30,939 bases of DNA from an uncultured Oscillibacter sp. (GCA_910586735.1 CAJUJW010000031.1:1-30939); one strand, 5' to 3'; shown: positions 14,495 to 22,167, counted from the stretch's first letter. The notes: generated from the sequence alone by a model not told the origin. Numbers and translations: made by a program.

Positions 14495-14842
14495 TTACTG
14501 GATGACGCACAGCAGCGTGCCGGACTCCACCGCCGCACCCTTGGAGGCGTGGATGGAGGCGACCTTGCCGTCGCAGGGGCACATGATCTCGTTTTCCATC
14601 TTCATGGCCTCCAGAACCATCAGCACGTCGCCCTTCTTCACGGCGGCGCCCTGGGAGACCTTCACGTCCAGGATGGTGCCGGGCATGGGGCTGGTAACCT
14701 GCTCGCCTCCGGCGGGGGCGGCGGCAGCGGGGGCCGCAGGAGCGGCGGCGGGGGCGGCGGCAGCGGCGGGGGCCGCGCCGGTCAGCTCTTCCAGTTCAAT
14801 CTCATAGGCCGTGCCGTTGACGGTAACTCTGTACTTTTTCAT
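14495..14842 (-). CDS. Biotin carboxyl carrier protein of the sodium-pumping decarboxylase
   Basis: 115 residues: a short N-terminal beta region (MKKYRVTVNGTAYEIELEEL), a very Ala/Pro-rich flexible linker (about 21-45), and a biotinyl domain with EAMKMENE in which Lys81 carries biotin. The carrier shuttles the carboxyl group between the alpha and membrane beta subunits. The ending (GTLLCVIQ) is the usual end of the domain. The linker is encoded by a GCC/GCG-rich tract prone to length change. Second gene of the operon. Confidence 0.94.
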   Translation of the reverse strand: MKKYRVTVNGTAYEIELEELTGAAPAAAAAPAAAPAAPAAAAPAGGEQVTSPMPGTILDVKVSQGAAVKKGDVLMVLEAMKMENEIMCPCDGKVASIHASKGAAVESGTLLCVIQ

Positions 14843-14882
14843 AGTGATACGCTCTCCTTCTTCGTTTCCTAAGATTCTTGGC

Positions 14883-15149
14883 TTACAGCTTTTTCATGGA
14901 CAGAATGCGGATGCCCGTGATGTCCGTCCCAAGCTCCTCCGCCACGGCGGCGGCCACGGCGGCGGCGATCTCCTGGCGGTTCCCCTCCGGGGCGGCGGGG
15001 GCCGTCACGGCCGGGGCGGGGATGGCGGCGGGGGCCGCGTGTCCTCCCACGATCTTGCCCATGATCATCGTCAGGACGATGAGGCAGATGAGCCCGAAAA
15101 AGACGGTGCCCATGCCCATCAGGCAGACAAACAGACTTGAAGGTTCCAT
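14883..15149 (-). CDS. oadG: Oxaloacetate decarboxylase gamma chain-like subunit
   Basis: 88 residues: one N-terminal membrane helix (FVCLMGMGTVFFGLICLIVLT), then an Ala/Pro-rich linker and a short helical end (EIAAAVAAAVAEELG, then IRILSMKKL). OadG-type subunits anchor and assemble the complex. The start at 15149 follows GGAGGG; an upstream in-frame start would add 24 residues that lie across the promoter. First gene of the operon. Confidence 0.85.
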   Translation of the reverse strand: MEPSSLFVCLMGMGTVFFGLICLIVLTMIMGKIVGGHAAPAAIPAPAVTAPAAPEGNRQEIAAAVAAAVAEELGTDITGIRILSMKKL

Positions 15150-15180
15150 ATACTCCCTCCCAAAAAATAATAGCGGGACT

Positions 15181-15209
15181 ATTGTACCAACTTCTCTCCG
15201 AAAAAACAA
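15181..15209 (-). promoter_or_regulatory. Promoter of the oxaloacetate decarboxylase operon
   Basis: Minus strand: TTGTTT (15209-15204), 17 bp, TACAAT (15186-15181) preceded by TTGG (extended -10). Confidence 0.65.
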
Positions 15210-15289
15210 TGACTTTGGCAAAATTTTATCAGGGTTTTTTCCGCCCGTTTCCAGATTTTTCCGGGAGGGTGGACTTGAGGACCAAAATG

Positions 15290-15298
15290 TGGTACAAT
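15290..15298 (+). promoter_or_regulatory. Candidate extended -10 promoter of sfsA
   Basis: TGGTACAAT (TACAAT at 15293-15298), about 85 bases before the sfsA start. The -35 (TGGACT, 17 bp upstream) is weak. The same TGGTACAAT is used by the divergent decarboxylase promoter. Confidence 0.4.
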
Positions 15299-15382
15299 TT
15301 TACCAATTTGCGGAGAGAAGGGGCGGATTTGTCCGTTAAGAACTTGACAAAGATTCCCCCGCCCCCTGGAAAGGAGCCCGTT

Positions 15383-16057
15383 ATGCGCTATCAGGCCGTG
15401 GTCCCAGGCCGGTTTCTGGCCCGGCCCAACCGCTTCATCGCCCAGGTGGAAGCGGAGGGGGCCGTCCAAACCGTCCACGTGAAAAACACGGGCCGCTGCC
15501 GGGAACTGCTGATTCCCGGAGCGGCTGTCTATCTGGAGAAAAACGCGGACCCCCGGCGGAAGACCGCCTATGACCTCGTCGCCGTCCAGAAGGGGGAATT
15601 GCTGGTGAACATGGACGCCCAGGCCCCCAACCGGGTCTTCGCCGAGTGGTTAATCCCCCAGCTTCCAACCGGGGCGGTCCTTCACCGGGAGTACCGGTAT
15701 GGGGAGTCCCGGCTGGACTTCTGCGTGGAGAGCCCGAGGGGGCGCTGCCTCATTGAGGTGAAGGGCGTCACCCTGGAGGAGGGCGGCGCGGCCCGCTTCC
15801 CCGACGCGCCCACGGAACGGGGGGTGAAGCACCTCCGGGAGCTCCAGAGAGCGGCGGAGGCCGGGCTGGGGGCGGCGCTGTTCTTCGTGGTGCAGATGGA
15901 AGGGATGGAGAGCGTGGCCCCCAACGACGAGACCCACCCCGCCTTCGGCGCGGCATTGCGGGAGGCGGCGGCCCATGGCGTGAGGGTCTGCGCCTGGGAC
16001 TGCGCCGTCACGCCGGAGAGCCTGGAAATCCGGCGGGAGGTGCCGGTACTGCTGTGA
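15383..16057 (+). CDS. sfsA: SfsA family protein (sugar fermentation stimulation protein homologue)
   Basis: 224 residues, matching the family length of about 230. Seen: GRFLARPNRFIAQVE, HVKNTGRCRELLIPGA, the nuclease-like core YRYGESRLDFCVE followed by GRCLIEVKGVTLEEGG, then ARFPDAPTERGVKHLREL. SfsA was first linked to maltose metabolism in E. coli and carries a DNA-binding/nuclease-like fold; its biochemical role is uncertain. The ATG at 15383 follows AAAGGAG. It is transcribed away from the oxaloacetate decarboxylase operon. Confidence 0.92.
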   Translation: MRYQAVVPGRFLARPNRFIAQVEAEGAVQTVHVKNTGRCRELLIPGAAVYLEKNADPRRKTAYDLVAVQKGELLVNMDAQAPNRVFAEWLIPQLPTGAVLHREYRYGESRLDFCVESPRGRCLIEVKGVTLEEGGAARFPDAPTERGVKHLRELQRAAEAGLGAALFFVVQMEGMESVAPNDETHPAFGAALREAAAHGVRVCAWDCAVTPESLEIRREVPVLL

Positions 16058-16124
16058 GACCGGGGCCCCTCCGCCCGGCGCGGACGAAAATGAAGATATT
16101 TTACAAGCCTGCGGAAAGCCTGTC

Positions 16125-16133
16125 TGGTATAAT
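16125..16133 (+). promoter_or_regulatory. Extended -10 promoter of the AraC-family gene
   Basis: TGGTATAAT (TATAAT at 16128-16133), 25 bases before ATG. No good -35 sits at 17 bp. Confidence 0.55.
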
Positions 16134-16158
16134 AGGCGCCGTCAAGGGGGAACGCCGT

Positions 16159-16995
16159 ATGAAAAAAGAGGCGCGGACGGTGGTCCGCGACGGCCGGCTG
16201 CGCGTTGAGGTCTACCGGTTTGAGGGAATCGCGCGGCCCTTTCCAAACCACTTCCATGAGCACTATGTGATTGGATTGGTGGAGGAGGGAGAGCGCGCGC
16301 TGTCCTGCAAAAATCAGGCGTACAATATCAAAAAGGGAGACGTGCTCCTGTTCAATCCGGGGGACAGTCACGGCTGTGTCCAGAGGGGCGGCGGCACGCT
16401 GGACTACCGGGGACTCAACATCTCCATAGAGGTCATGCTGGATTTGGCGGAGGAGGTCACCGGCAGGCGGAAGCTGCCCGGCTTTTCACGCAGTGTCGTT
16501 TCCGATGAGGAGGCCGCCTGCTGTCTGCGCTCCTTCCACGAGCTGGTGATGAGGGGTTCCGGCGAGCTTGAAAAAGAGGAGGCCCTTCTGCTGCTGGTCT
16601 CCCTGCTGATCCGGCGGTATGGCCAGCTCTTTGAGGACTGCGTGCCGGAGTGCCGGGCGGAAATCGAAAAAGCCTGCGCCTTTATGGAACAGCACTACGC
16701 CGAGCGAATTTACCTGGAGCAGATTTGCCGCTGCGCCGGGTTGAGCAAGTCCGCCCTGATCCGGGCCTTCACGAGGTCGAAGGGCGTCACGCCGTACCGG
16801 TATCTGGAGAACATCCGCGTCGGCAGGGCCAAAGAACTGCTGGAGCAGGGGGTTCCCCCCATAGAGGCGGCGCTGCGGACCGGCTTCTCCGACCAGAGCC
16901 ATTTCACCAACTACTGGAGCCGGTTAATTGGGCTGCCCCCCGGCGCTTATGGGGAAATCTTCAAACACACGGAGGGGAAGGAACATGCAAAATGA
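16159..16995 (+). CDS. AraC family transcriptional regulator
   Basis: 278 residues. The N-terminal cupin-like sensor domain includes PFPNHFHEHYVIGLVEEGER and the turn KKGDVLLFNPGDSHGC. The C-terminal double helix-turn-helix spans about 185-275: YLEQICRCAGLSKSALIRAF for the first, and PPIEAALRTGFSDQSHFTNY with the closing W/L-x-G-x-P-P-G-AY motif for the second. Such proteins usually bind a small ligand through the cupin and activate nearby genes. The start at 16159 has AGGGGG upstream. The last 11 bases overlap the DUF2000 gene, so the two are co-translated and the DUF2000 gene may be part of the same response. Confidence 0.9.
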   Translation: MKKEARTVVRDGRLRVEVYRFEGIARPFPNHFHEHYVIGLVEEGERALSCKNQAYNIKKGDVLLFNPGDSHGCVQRGGGTLDYRGLNISIEVMLDLAEEVTGRRKLPGFSRSVVSDEEAACCLRSFHELVMRGSGELEKEEALLLLVSLLIRRYGQLFEDCVPECRAEIEKACAFMEQHYAERIYLEQICRCAGLSKSALIRAFTRSKGVTPYRYLENIRVGRAKELLEQGVPPIEAALRTGFSDQSHFTNYWSRLIGLPPGAYGEIFKHTEGKEHAK

Positions 16996-17401
16996 AAAGT
17001 GCGTCATGGTGATTGACGAGACCCTGCCCGCGGGCATGATCGCCAACACGGCGGCAATCCTGGGCATCACCCTGGGGAAGAAACTGCCGGAGATGGTGGG
17101 GGCCGACGTGACCGATCAAAGCGGAAACGAGCATCTTGGCATCATCGAATTTCCTGTGCCCATACTGCGGGGTTCGCCGGAAATGATTAAGCAGATACGG
17201 GAAAAGCTCTACCAGTCCGATTTTCAGGATTTGACGGTGGTGGACTTCTCCGACCTGGCCCAGGGGTGCAGGACCTATGACGAATTTGTTGAGAAGATGG
17301 GCCGGGCCCCCGAAAGCGCCCTGCAATATATTGGCGTCGCCATCTGCGGCCCGAAGAAAAAGGTCAATAAGCTGACCGGCAGCATGTCGTTGCTGCGGTA
17401 A
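16985..17401 (+). CDS. DUF2000 family protein
   Basis: 138 residues. It begins CVMVIDETLPAGMIANTAAILGITLGKKLPEMVG, the typical DUF2000 opening, and continues with LGIIEFPVPILRGSPEMIKQI. DUF2000 proteins have a peptidyl-tRNA hydrolase II-like fold but no established function, and are often encoded beside AraC regulators, as here. No signal peptide or membrane segment. The ribosome binding site GGGGAAGGA precedes ATG within the end of the AraC gene. Confidence 0.85.
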   Translation: MQNEKCVMVIDETLPAGMIANTAAILGITLGKKLPEMVGADVTDQSGNEHLGIIEFPVPILRGSPEMIKQIREKLYQSDFQDLTVVDFSDLAQGCRTYDEFVEKMGRAPESALQYIGVAICGPKKKVNKLTGSMSLLR

Positions 17402-17416
17402 GGGGAATAGAAAGAC

Positions 17417-17454
17417 TGAGGCGGCTGCTTTGAGAAATCAAAGCAGCCGCCTCA
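17417..17454. terminator. Shared hairpin between DUF2000 gene and ispE, overlapping the ispE stop
   Basis: A 17-bp perfect stem (17417-17433 with 17438-17454) with a GAAA loop. The right arm encodes the last six codons and stop of ispE (VRRLL then TGA), so the hairpin forms inside the ispE coding sequence. Neither side has a long T run. Confidence 0.75.
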
Positions 17455-18304
17455 CCGGTTCCGCCTCAAAGACCTGGGCATAGCGGCGCTTCAGCTCCTC
17501 CGCCGCCCCCGCAGTCTCCGCCCCCGGCGCGAAGAGCCCGAACACCGCCGGGCCGGAGCCCGACATGGCCGCCCCCAAGGCCCCGTGGCGGAGGAGCGTC
17601 TCCTTGACGGCCTCGATCTCCCGCCGCTCCTCCGGGGCCAGGACGGCCTCGAACGCGTTGCCCACCCGCTTCGCCGCGCCCTCCAGGTCCCCCCGGGCCA
17701 GGGCGGAAGCCATGCCGTCCGCGTCTATGGCGGGGAGGGTCCCGTCAAAGCGGAGGCGGGCGAACATGGGCCCCGTGGGCAGGTCGAACCCCGGCTTGCA
17801 GACGACAAAGCGGCACTCCGGCAGAGGGGGGAGGTCCGTCAATCGCTCTCCCCGGCCCTCCGCCAGGGCCGTGCCCCCCCGGACGCAGAAGGGCATGTCG
17901 CTGCCCACCTGCCCGCCCACGGCCTCCAGGGTCTCCTCCGGCATGTCCGGGGCGTACCGCGCCCGCAGAAGCCGCAGCAGGGCCGCCACGTCGGCGCTGC
18001 CGCCCCCCAGGCCCGCGTAGGCCGGGGTGCGCTTTTCCAGCGTCACCCGGAGGCCCGGCAGGGGCCGCCCCAGGGCGGCGAAAAACGCCTCCGCCGCCCG
18101 CTGTTCCAGGGTCTTCCCCTCGGGCAGGACGAGGCCCTGAGCGGAGAGGGTGAAGCCCTCCCCGGCTTCCTCCAGGGAGACGGTGTCGCGGAGACTCACC
18201 GTCTGCATGACCATGCGCATCTCGTGATAGCCGTCCGGGCGGCGGCCCAGGATGTCCAGAGCCAGGTTGACCTTCGCCGGGGCGTCTTGTGTGCTTTTCT
18301 TCAT
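17438..18304 (-). CDS. ispE: 4-diphosphocytidyl-2-C-methyl-D-erythritol kinase
   Basis: 288 residues. A GHMP kinase of the MEP isoprenoid pathway that phosphorylates the 2-hydroxyl of CDP-methylerythritol. Seen: APAKVNLALDILGRRPDGYHE at the N-terminus (catalytic Lys), the ATP loop PAYAGLGGGSADVAALL, VGSDMPFCVRGGTA, and the C-terminal MSGSGPAVFGLF glycine motif. The start at 18304 has AGGGGAG upstream; longer in-frame starts give Arg/Trp-rich junk-like sequence. The stop lies within the terminator hairpin. No other MEP genes are in view. Confidence 0.92.
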   Translation of the reverse strand: MKKSTQDAPAKVNLALDILGRRPDGYHEMRMVMQTVSLRDTVSLEEAGEGFTLSAQGLVLPEGKTLEQRAAEAFFAALGRPLPGLRVTLEKRTPAYAGLGGGSADVAALLRLLRARYAPDMPEETLEAVGGQVGSDMPFCVRGGTALAEGRGERLTDLPPLPECRFVVCKPGFDLPTGPMFARLRFDGTLPAIDADGMASALARGDLEGAAKRVGNAFEAVLAPEERREIEAVKETLLRHGALGAAMSGSGPAVFGLFAPGAETAGAAEELKRRYAQVFEAEPVRRLL

Positions 18305-18392
18305 ATGATACTCCCCTCTCAGCGGCTTCTCTTTCTGCCCGGCCCTCGTTACCGTGCGGAACGCCCATGTTTCCGCCGGGGCCGAGAGCGCG

Positions 18393-19163
18393 CTAAAATC
18401 CCATGCCCGCCAGCTCCTGAACCAGGCGGACGTAAAACTCCCCCGCGTCAAAGCCGGGGCGCTTTCGCCCCCCCACGGCGTCCTGATGGGACACGCCCTC
18501 CAGGACGCCCCGCCAGCGCCCCCAGACGGCGGACTCCGGGGAGACCAGGCCGTCGGTTGGGGCGTCGGCCCTGGTGAGCCACAGCTGGAAGCGGTCCATG
18601 AGGTCCCAGCCGGGCCCGTTCAGCCGGGCACCCCAGCTCTGGTAATAGACCAGGGGGCTGTCCGGGTTCTGGGCGTTGAAGCGGACCATAGCCTCCGGCG
18701 TCAGGGCGGAGACGGCGGCGTAAAAATCCGGTTCCCGGTCCCCCCTGGCCCGCCAGAAGCGTTCCATCCCGCCGCCCGCCGCGCGGCAGATTCTTTCCCG
18801 CCTCAGCCACGCCTCCGCCGCCCTGGAGCCGCGGTGCGGCGTGCAGACGGTGGTGAGGGAGGCGGCCCTCCCGGCGAAGTTCAGGGAGGATATCAAATAC
18901 CGGGCCTCCAGCCCGCCCTTGGAGTGGGCGATGAGGTTCAGCTTTTCAGCGCCCGTCTCCGCCAGGATGTCCTCCCCCCGGCGGAGGAGGGCCCGGGCGT
19001 TGCCGGGGACGCTGCCCCAGGCGTCCTGACCGCTGAGGAAGACGGCGGCCCCGCGGGCCCGGAGGATGTCCGCCACCCGGCCCCAGTAGGGGAAAACCCA
19101 GTCGTCCCGGCAGTTGAGGCCGTGGATCAGCAGAATGGGATATCGGGTCCGGCAGTCCGTCAT
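18393..19163 (-). CDS. Lipase-like alpha/beta hydrolase
   Basis: 256 residues. It begins YPILLIHGLNCRDDWVFPYW (oxyanion-type HG). The nucleophile elbow LIAHSKGGLEARY places Ser81, TVCTPHRGSRAAE follows as in triacylglycerol lipases of the LipA/EstA type, and GVSHQDAVG places a likely catalytic His226. No clear signal peptide is present, so it may act in the cytoplasm. The start at 19163 follows AAAGGAGG. It is upstream of ispE on the same strand with an 88-base gap. Substrate unknown. Confidence 0.82.
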   Translation of the reverse strand: MTDCRTRYPILLIHGLNCRDDWVFPYWGRVADILRARGAAVFLSGQDAWGSVPGNARALLRRGEDILAETGAEKLNLIAHSKGGLEARYLISSLNFAGRAASLTTVCTPHRGSRAAEAWLRRERICRAAGGGMERFWRARGDREPDFYAAVSALTPEAMVRFNAQNPDSPLVYYQSWGARLNGPGWDLMDRFQLWLTRADAPTDGLVSPESAVWGRWRGVLEGVSHQDAVGGRKRPGFDAGEFYVRLVQELAGMGF

Positions 19164-19200
19164 GGGGGCCTCCTTTCGGTGTCGGGGGGTTCTTAGGGCC

Positions 19201-19209
19201 AGTATAGCA
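19201..19209 (-). promoter_or_regulatory. Candidate promoter of the lipase-like gene
   Basis: Minus strand TGCTATACT (TATACT at 19206-19201), 38 bases before the start. The -35 is weak (TTTCCT at 17 bp). Confidence 0.45.
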
Positions 19210-19252
19210 CGGCGGAGCCCAAAAGGAAAGCCCGCTTTCATGTACGAAAGTA

Positions 19253-19281
19253 TTGACATTTCCGCTGCCGCCGGGTATCAT
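19253..19281 (+). promoter_or_regulatory. Promoter of the sodium symporter gene
   Basis: TTGACA (19253-19258), 17 bp, TATCAT (19276-19281), 74 bases before the start. Confidence 0.75.
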
Positions 19282-19355
19282 GAGAGAATCTGCCCGGGGC
19301 GGTCCCCTCGCTCCTGGGCGCTGCAACAAACATATGAGAGAGGGACGAGTATTTT

Positions 19356-20708
19356 ATGAAACGGGAGCGCTTTCAATCCCGCCTGGGCTTCCTGCTGGTA
19401 AGCGCGGGCTGTGCCGTGGGTATCGGCAACGTATGGAAATTCCCCTATGTCACCGGGGAGAACGGCGGCGGCGTCTTCGTGCTGTTTTACCTGCTGTTTC
19501 TGGCCATCATGGGCGTGCCGGTGCTGACCATGGAGCTGGCCGTGGGCCGGGCCAGCCGCAAGAGCGCCGTCCAGGGCTATCAGGCCCTGCAAAAGCCCGG
19601 CAGCAAGTGGCACATTCACGGCTGGTTCTGCGTGGCGGGCTGCTGCCTGCTGATGATGTACTACACCACGGTGTCCGGCTGGATGCTGGGCTACTTCTTC
19701 AAGTTCGCCGGCGGGGCCTTCGACGGCCTGGGGGCCGAGGCGGTGGAGGGCGTCTTCCCCGCCATGCTGGGCAATCCCATCGAGATGACCGCCTGGATGG
19801 TCACCACCGTGGTGGCGGGCTTCCTGATTTGCAGCTTCGGCCTCCAGAAGGGCCTGGAGCGGATTACCAAGTGGATGATGCTGGGCTTGCTGGGCCTCAT
19901 CCTGGTGCTGGCCGTCCACAGCCTGACCCTCCCCGGCGGGATGGAGGGCGTGAAGTTCTACCTCCTGCCCGACTTCCAGCGGGCGGCGGAGGCGGGCCTG
20001 GGCCATGTCATCACCGCCGCCATGAACCAGGCGTTCTTTACCCTGAGCCTGGGCATCGCCGCCATGGAGATCTTCGGCAGCTACATGAGCCGGGACAACA
20101 CCCTCACCAGCGAGGCGGTGCGCATCTGCCTTCTGGACACCTTCGTGGCCCTGATGGCGGGGCTCATCATCTTCCCCGCCTGCTTCGCCTTCGGCGTGGA
20201 GCCGGGGCAGGGCCCGGCACTGATCTTCATGATTCTGCCCAAGGTCTTCGTCAACATGGCGGGGGGGCGCCTGTGGGGGTCCCTGTTCTTCCTGTTCATG
20301 ACCTTCGCCAGCTTTTCCACGGTCATCGCCGTCTTTGAGAACCTCCAGGCCAACGCCATCGACAACTTCGGCTGGACCCGGAAAAAGGCGTCCCTGGTGA
20401 ACTGCGTCTTTATCCTGATTGCCAGCATGCCCTGCGTCCTGGGGTACAACGTCTGGAGCAGTCTCCGCCTCATCGGGGGCCGGGACGTGCTGGACAGCGA
20501 GGACTTCATCGTCAGCAACCTGCTGCTGCCCCTGGGGTCCCTGATGTACCTGCTGTTCTGCGTCAGCAAGAGCGGCTGGGGCTACGACCGGTATCTGGAG
20601 GAGGCCAACACGGGAGAGGGCATCAAAATGCCCCGGTGGCTGTGGCCCTACTTCCAGTTTGTCCTGCCGGTGCTGGTGCTGATTATTCTGGTGCAGGGCC
20701 TGATCTGA
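19356..20708 (+). CDS. Neurotransmitter:sodium symporter (NSS/SNF) family transporter
   Basis: 450 residues with about 11-12 membrane segments. The first helix carries the diagnostic sodium/substrate site GFLLVSAGCAVGIGNVWKFPYVTGENGGG (family: GNVWRFP). The central AAMNQAFFTLSLGIAAMEIFGSY and the following helices match bacterial LeuT/TnaT/MhsT-like carriers. These import amino acids with sodium, fitting the sodium gradient that the neighbouring oxaloacetate decarboxylase would build. The start at 19356 follows AGAGGGA. The specific amino acid cannot be read from the sequence. Confidence 0.94.
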   Translation: MKRERFQSRLGFLLVSAGCAVGIGNVWKFPYVTGENGGGVFVLFYLLFLAIMGVPVLTMELAVGRASRKSAVQGYQALQKPGSKWHIHGWFCVAGCCLLMMYYTTVSGWMLGYFFKFAGGAFDGLGAEAVEGVFPAMLGNPIEMTAWMVTTVVAGFLICSFGLQKGLERITKWMMLGLLGLILVLAVHSLTLPGGMEGVKFYLLPDFQRAAEAGLGHVITAAMNQAFFTLSLGIAAMEIFGSYMSRDNTLTSEAVRICLLDTFVALMAGLIIFPACFAFGVEPGQGPALIFMILPKVFVNMAGGRLWGSLFFLFMTFASFSTVIAVFENLQANAIDNFGWTRKKASLVNCVFILIASMPCVLGYNVWSSLRLIGGRDVLDSEDFIVSNLLLPLGSLMYLLFCVSKSGWGYDRYLEEANTGEGIKMPRWLWPYFQFVLPVLVLIILVQGLI

Positions 20709-20724
20709 ATTAGAGATGCAAACG

Positions 20725-20751
20725 CGGCGGCGGGGAACTTCCCCGCCGCCG
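20725..20751 (+). terminator. Terminator after the symporter gene
   Basis: An 11-bp perfect stem (20725-20735 with 20741-20751) with an AACTT loop then TTTCTC. It lies between convergent genes. Confidence 0.75.
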
Positions 20752-20768
20752 TTTCTCGCGCTCTTTGC

Positions 20769-21230
20769 TTATACCGCCTGTCCGGCCCGCTCCTCCTGGA
20801 CCAGGGCCTCCAGCAGTTCCACCGCCGTGACAATCATGTTGTCGCAGTGGGCGGTGACGCCCAGGCGCTGGGCGGCGGGGTTTTTCTCCGTGACGCCGGG
20901 CCGGACCCGGAGGAGCTCTCCGCAGCGGGTGAGGCCGAAGACCTCGGAAAAGCGGCGGCGGTACTCCTTGGCCAGGCGGTAGACCTTCCGCTTGGCCTCC
21001 TGGTCCCCGCCCTGGGCGTGGGGGAAGCAGAGGCTGAGAATCAGCACGCCGCCGCTGACGGCGCCGCAGACCTCCTCGTGGCTGCCGCCGAAGCCGCCGC
21101 CGAAGCCCCCCATGAGGGGGAGGACCTCCTCCGGCGTCCGGCCCGCCAAATCGGCGCAGGCCCCCGCCACGGACTGGGCGCAGTTCCAGCCCTCCTTGTG
21201 GTATTGATATGCCATCGCGCAGCGATCCAT
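20769..21230 (-). CDS. C_GCAxxG_C_C family redox-type protein
   Basis: 153 residues. It opens MDRCAMAYQYHKEGWNCAQSV and continues with MGGFGGGFGGSHEEVCGAVSGGVL, the defining features of this family of small Cys-rich clostridial proteins, sometimes fused or linked to redox enzymes. Cysteines at about 4, 17, 25, 55, 67, 102 and 129 (the last in AHCDNMI) could bind a cofactor or form disulfides. Function is not established. The ribosome binding site GAGGAG precedes ATG. Single gene with its own promoter. Confidence 0.88.
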   Translation of the reverse strand: MDRCAMAYQYHKEGWNCAQSVAGACADLAGRTPEEVLPLMGGFGGGFGGSHEEVCGAVSGGVLILSLCFPHAQGGDQEAKRKVYRLAKEYRRRFSEVFGLTRCGELLRVRPGVTEKNPAAQRLGVTAHCDNMIVTAVELLEALVQEERAGQAV

Positions 21231-21253
21231 AGTGATCTCCTCTCTGTCCGTCC

Positions 21254-21277
21254 CGGACCCGGGGGTCCGTTTTTTTA
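21254..21277 (+). terminator. Plus-strand terminator in the leader of the C_GCAxxG_C_C gene
   Basis: CGGACCC (21254-21260) and GGGTCCG (21263-21269) followed by a run of T to 21277 on the plus strand. It lies antisense to the 5' leader of the minus-strand gene and would stop plus-strand transcription before traX. Confidence 0.6.
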
Positions 21278-21284
21278 TAAGGGC

Positions 21285-21313
21285 ATTATAGCAAAAATGG
21301 GTGGGGAACGCAA
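21285..21313 (-). promoter_or_regulatory. Promoter of the C_GCAxxG_C_C gene
   Basis: Minus strand: TTGCGT (21313-21308), 17 bp, TATAAT (21290-21285) with extended TGC. Confidence 0.7.
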
Positions 21314-21412
21314 CGGGGAAAATCGAGGGACGCGTTTGAAGAATCCAGGCCCCCTCCTCCGTTCTATAGACAGCGGCCCTTCCGCCGCCATTCCCAAAAA
21401 GGAGCTGATCCC

Positions 21413-22162
21413 ATGACCAACTTTACCCTGAAGCTGACGGCGGCGGCCCTCATGACCCTGGACCACATCGGCATGTACTTCCCGGCGGCCCCGGCGTGGT
21501 TCCGCTGGCTGGGCCGGGGGACCTACCCCCTCTTCCTCTTCTGCATGGTCCAGGGCTACGCCCACACCCGCAGCCGGAAGCGCTATCTCCTGCGGCTCTA
21601 CCTGATGAGCCTCTTCATGACGGCCTGGGGCCTGTTTCTGGACGCTCGCTTTCCCTCGGAGGGGGGCTACGGGAACCACAACATCTTCGTCCCCCTGTTC
21701 CTGACGGGGCTTTTGATCAGCGCCGTGGAGCTGTTCCAGCGGGACCGGAGGCGGGGCGGGCTTCTGCTGGGGGCCCTGGCTCTGGTCCAGGTTTTTTACG
21801 CCCTCCTGCCCAACCTGCTGCCCTTCACCCGGAACCTCAGCGGGGACGTGCTCACCGGGGTGGTCCCCAACCTGGCCGTCAACGAGTTCGGTTTTGAGTT
21901 CATCGCCCTGGGCCTGGCCCTGTACTTCCTCCGGGACCGCCGGGAGGCCCTGGCCGCCGTGTATCTGATCTTCTGCCTCTGGCAGTTCAGCGCCGAGGCG
22001 CTTTACGGCGTCTTCCCCGTCCAGTGGATGATGGCGCTGGCCCTGCCCTTGATGCTCCGGTACAACGGGGAGAAGGGCCGGGGCTGGAAGTGGTTCTTCT
22101 ATGCCTACTATCCCGCCCATACGGCCCTGTTGTTCCTGCTGGCCCGCCGCCTGGGGGGATAG
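21413..22162 (+). CDS. TraX family membrane protein
   Basis: 249 residues with about eight hydrophobic segments. TraX signatures: MTLDHIGMYF near the start (Asp17-His18), YPLFLFCMVQGYAHTRSRKRYLLRLY, and the C-terminal FYAYYPAHTALLFLL. E. coli TraX acetylates F-pilin, but chromosomal Firmicute members are widespread without conjugation genes and are probably membrane acyltransferases acting on unknown targets. No conjugation genes are in the window. The ribosome binding site AAGGAG precedes ATG. Confidence 0.88.
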   Translation: MTNFTLKLTAAALMTLDHIGMYFPAAPAWFRWLGRGTYPLFLFCMVQGYAHTRSRKRYLLRLYLMSLFMTAWGLFLDARFPSEGGYGNHNIFVPLFLTGLLISAVELFQRDRRRGGLLLGALALVQVFYALLPNLLPFTRNLSGDVLTGVVPNLAVNEFGFEFIALGLALYFLRDRREALAAVYLIFCLWQFSAEALYGVFPVQWMMALALPLMLRYNGEKGRGWKWFFYAYYPAHTALLFLLARRLGG

Positions 22163-22167
22163 GAAAA

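Noticed and set aside
15137..15382. N-terminal extension of SfsA upstream of 15383
   Set aside because: It would run through the divergent promoter region, and the ATG at 15383 has a clear ribosome binding site and the normal family start.
18305..18451. Longer in-frame start for ispE
   Set aside because: The extra 49 residues are Arg/Trp/Ala-rich and unlike IspE, while ATG 18304 has a good ribosome binding site.
19282..19355. Possible riboswitch in the leader of the sodium symporter gene
   Set aside because: At about 70 nt the leader is short and I see no conserved aptamer pattern or terminator/antiterminator pair.
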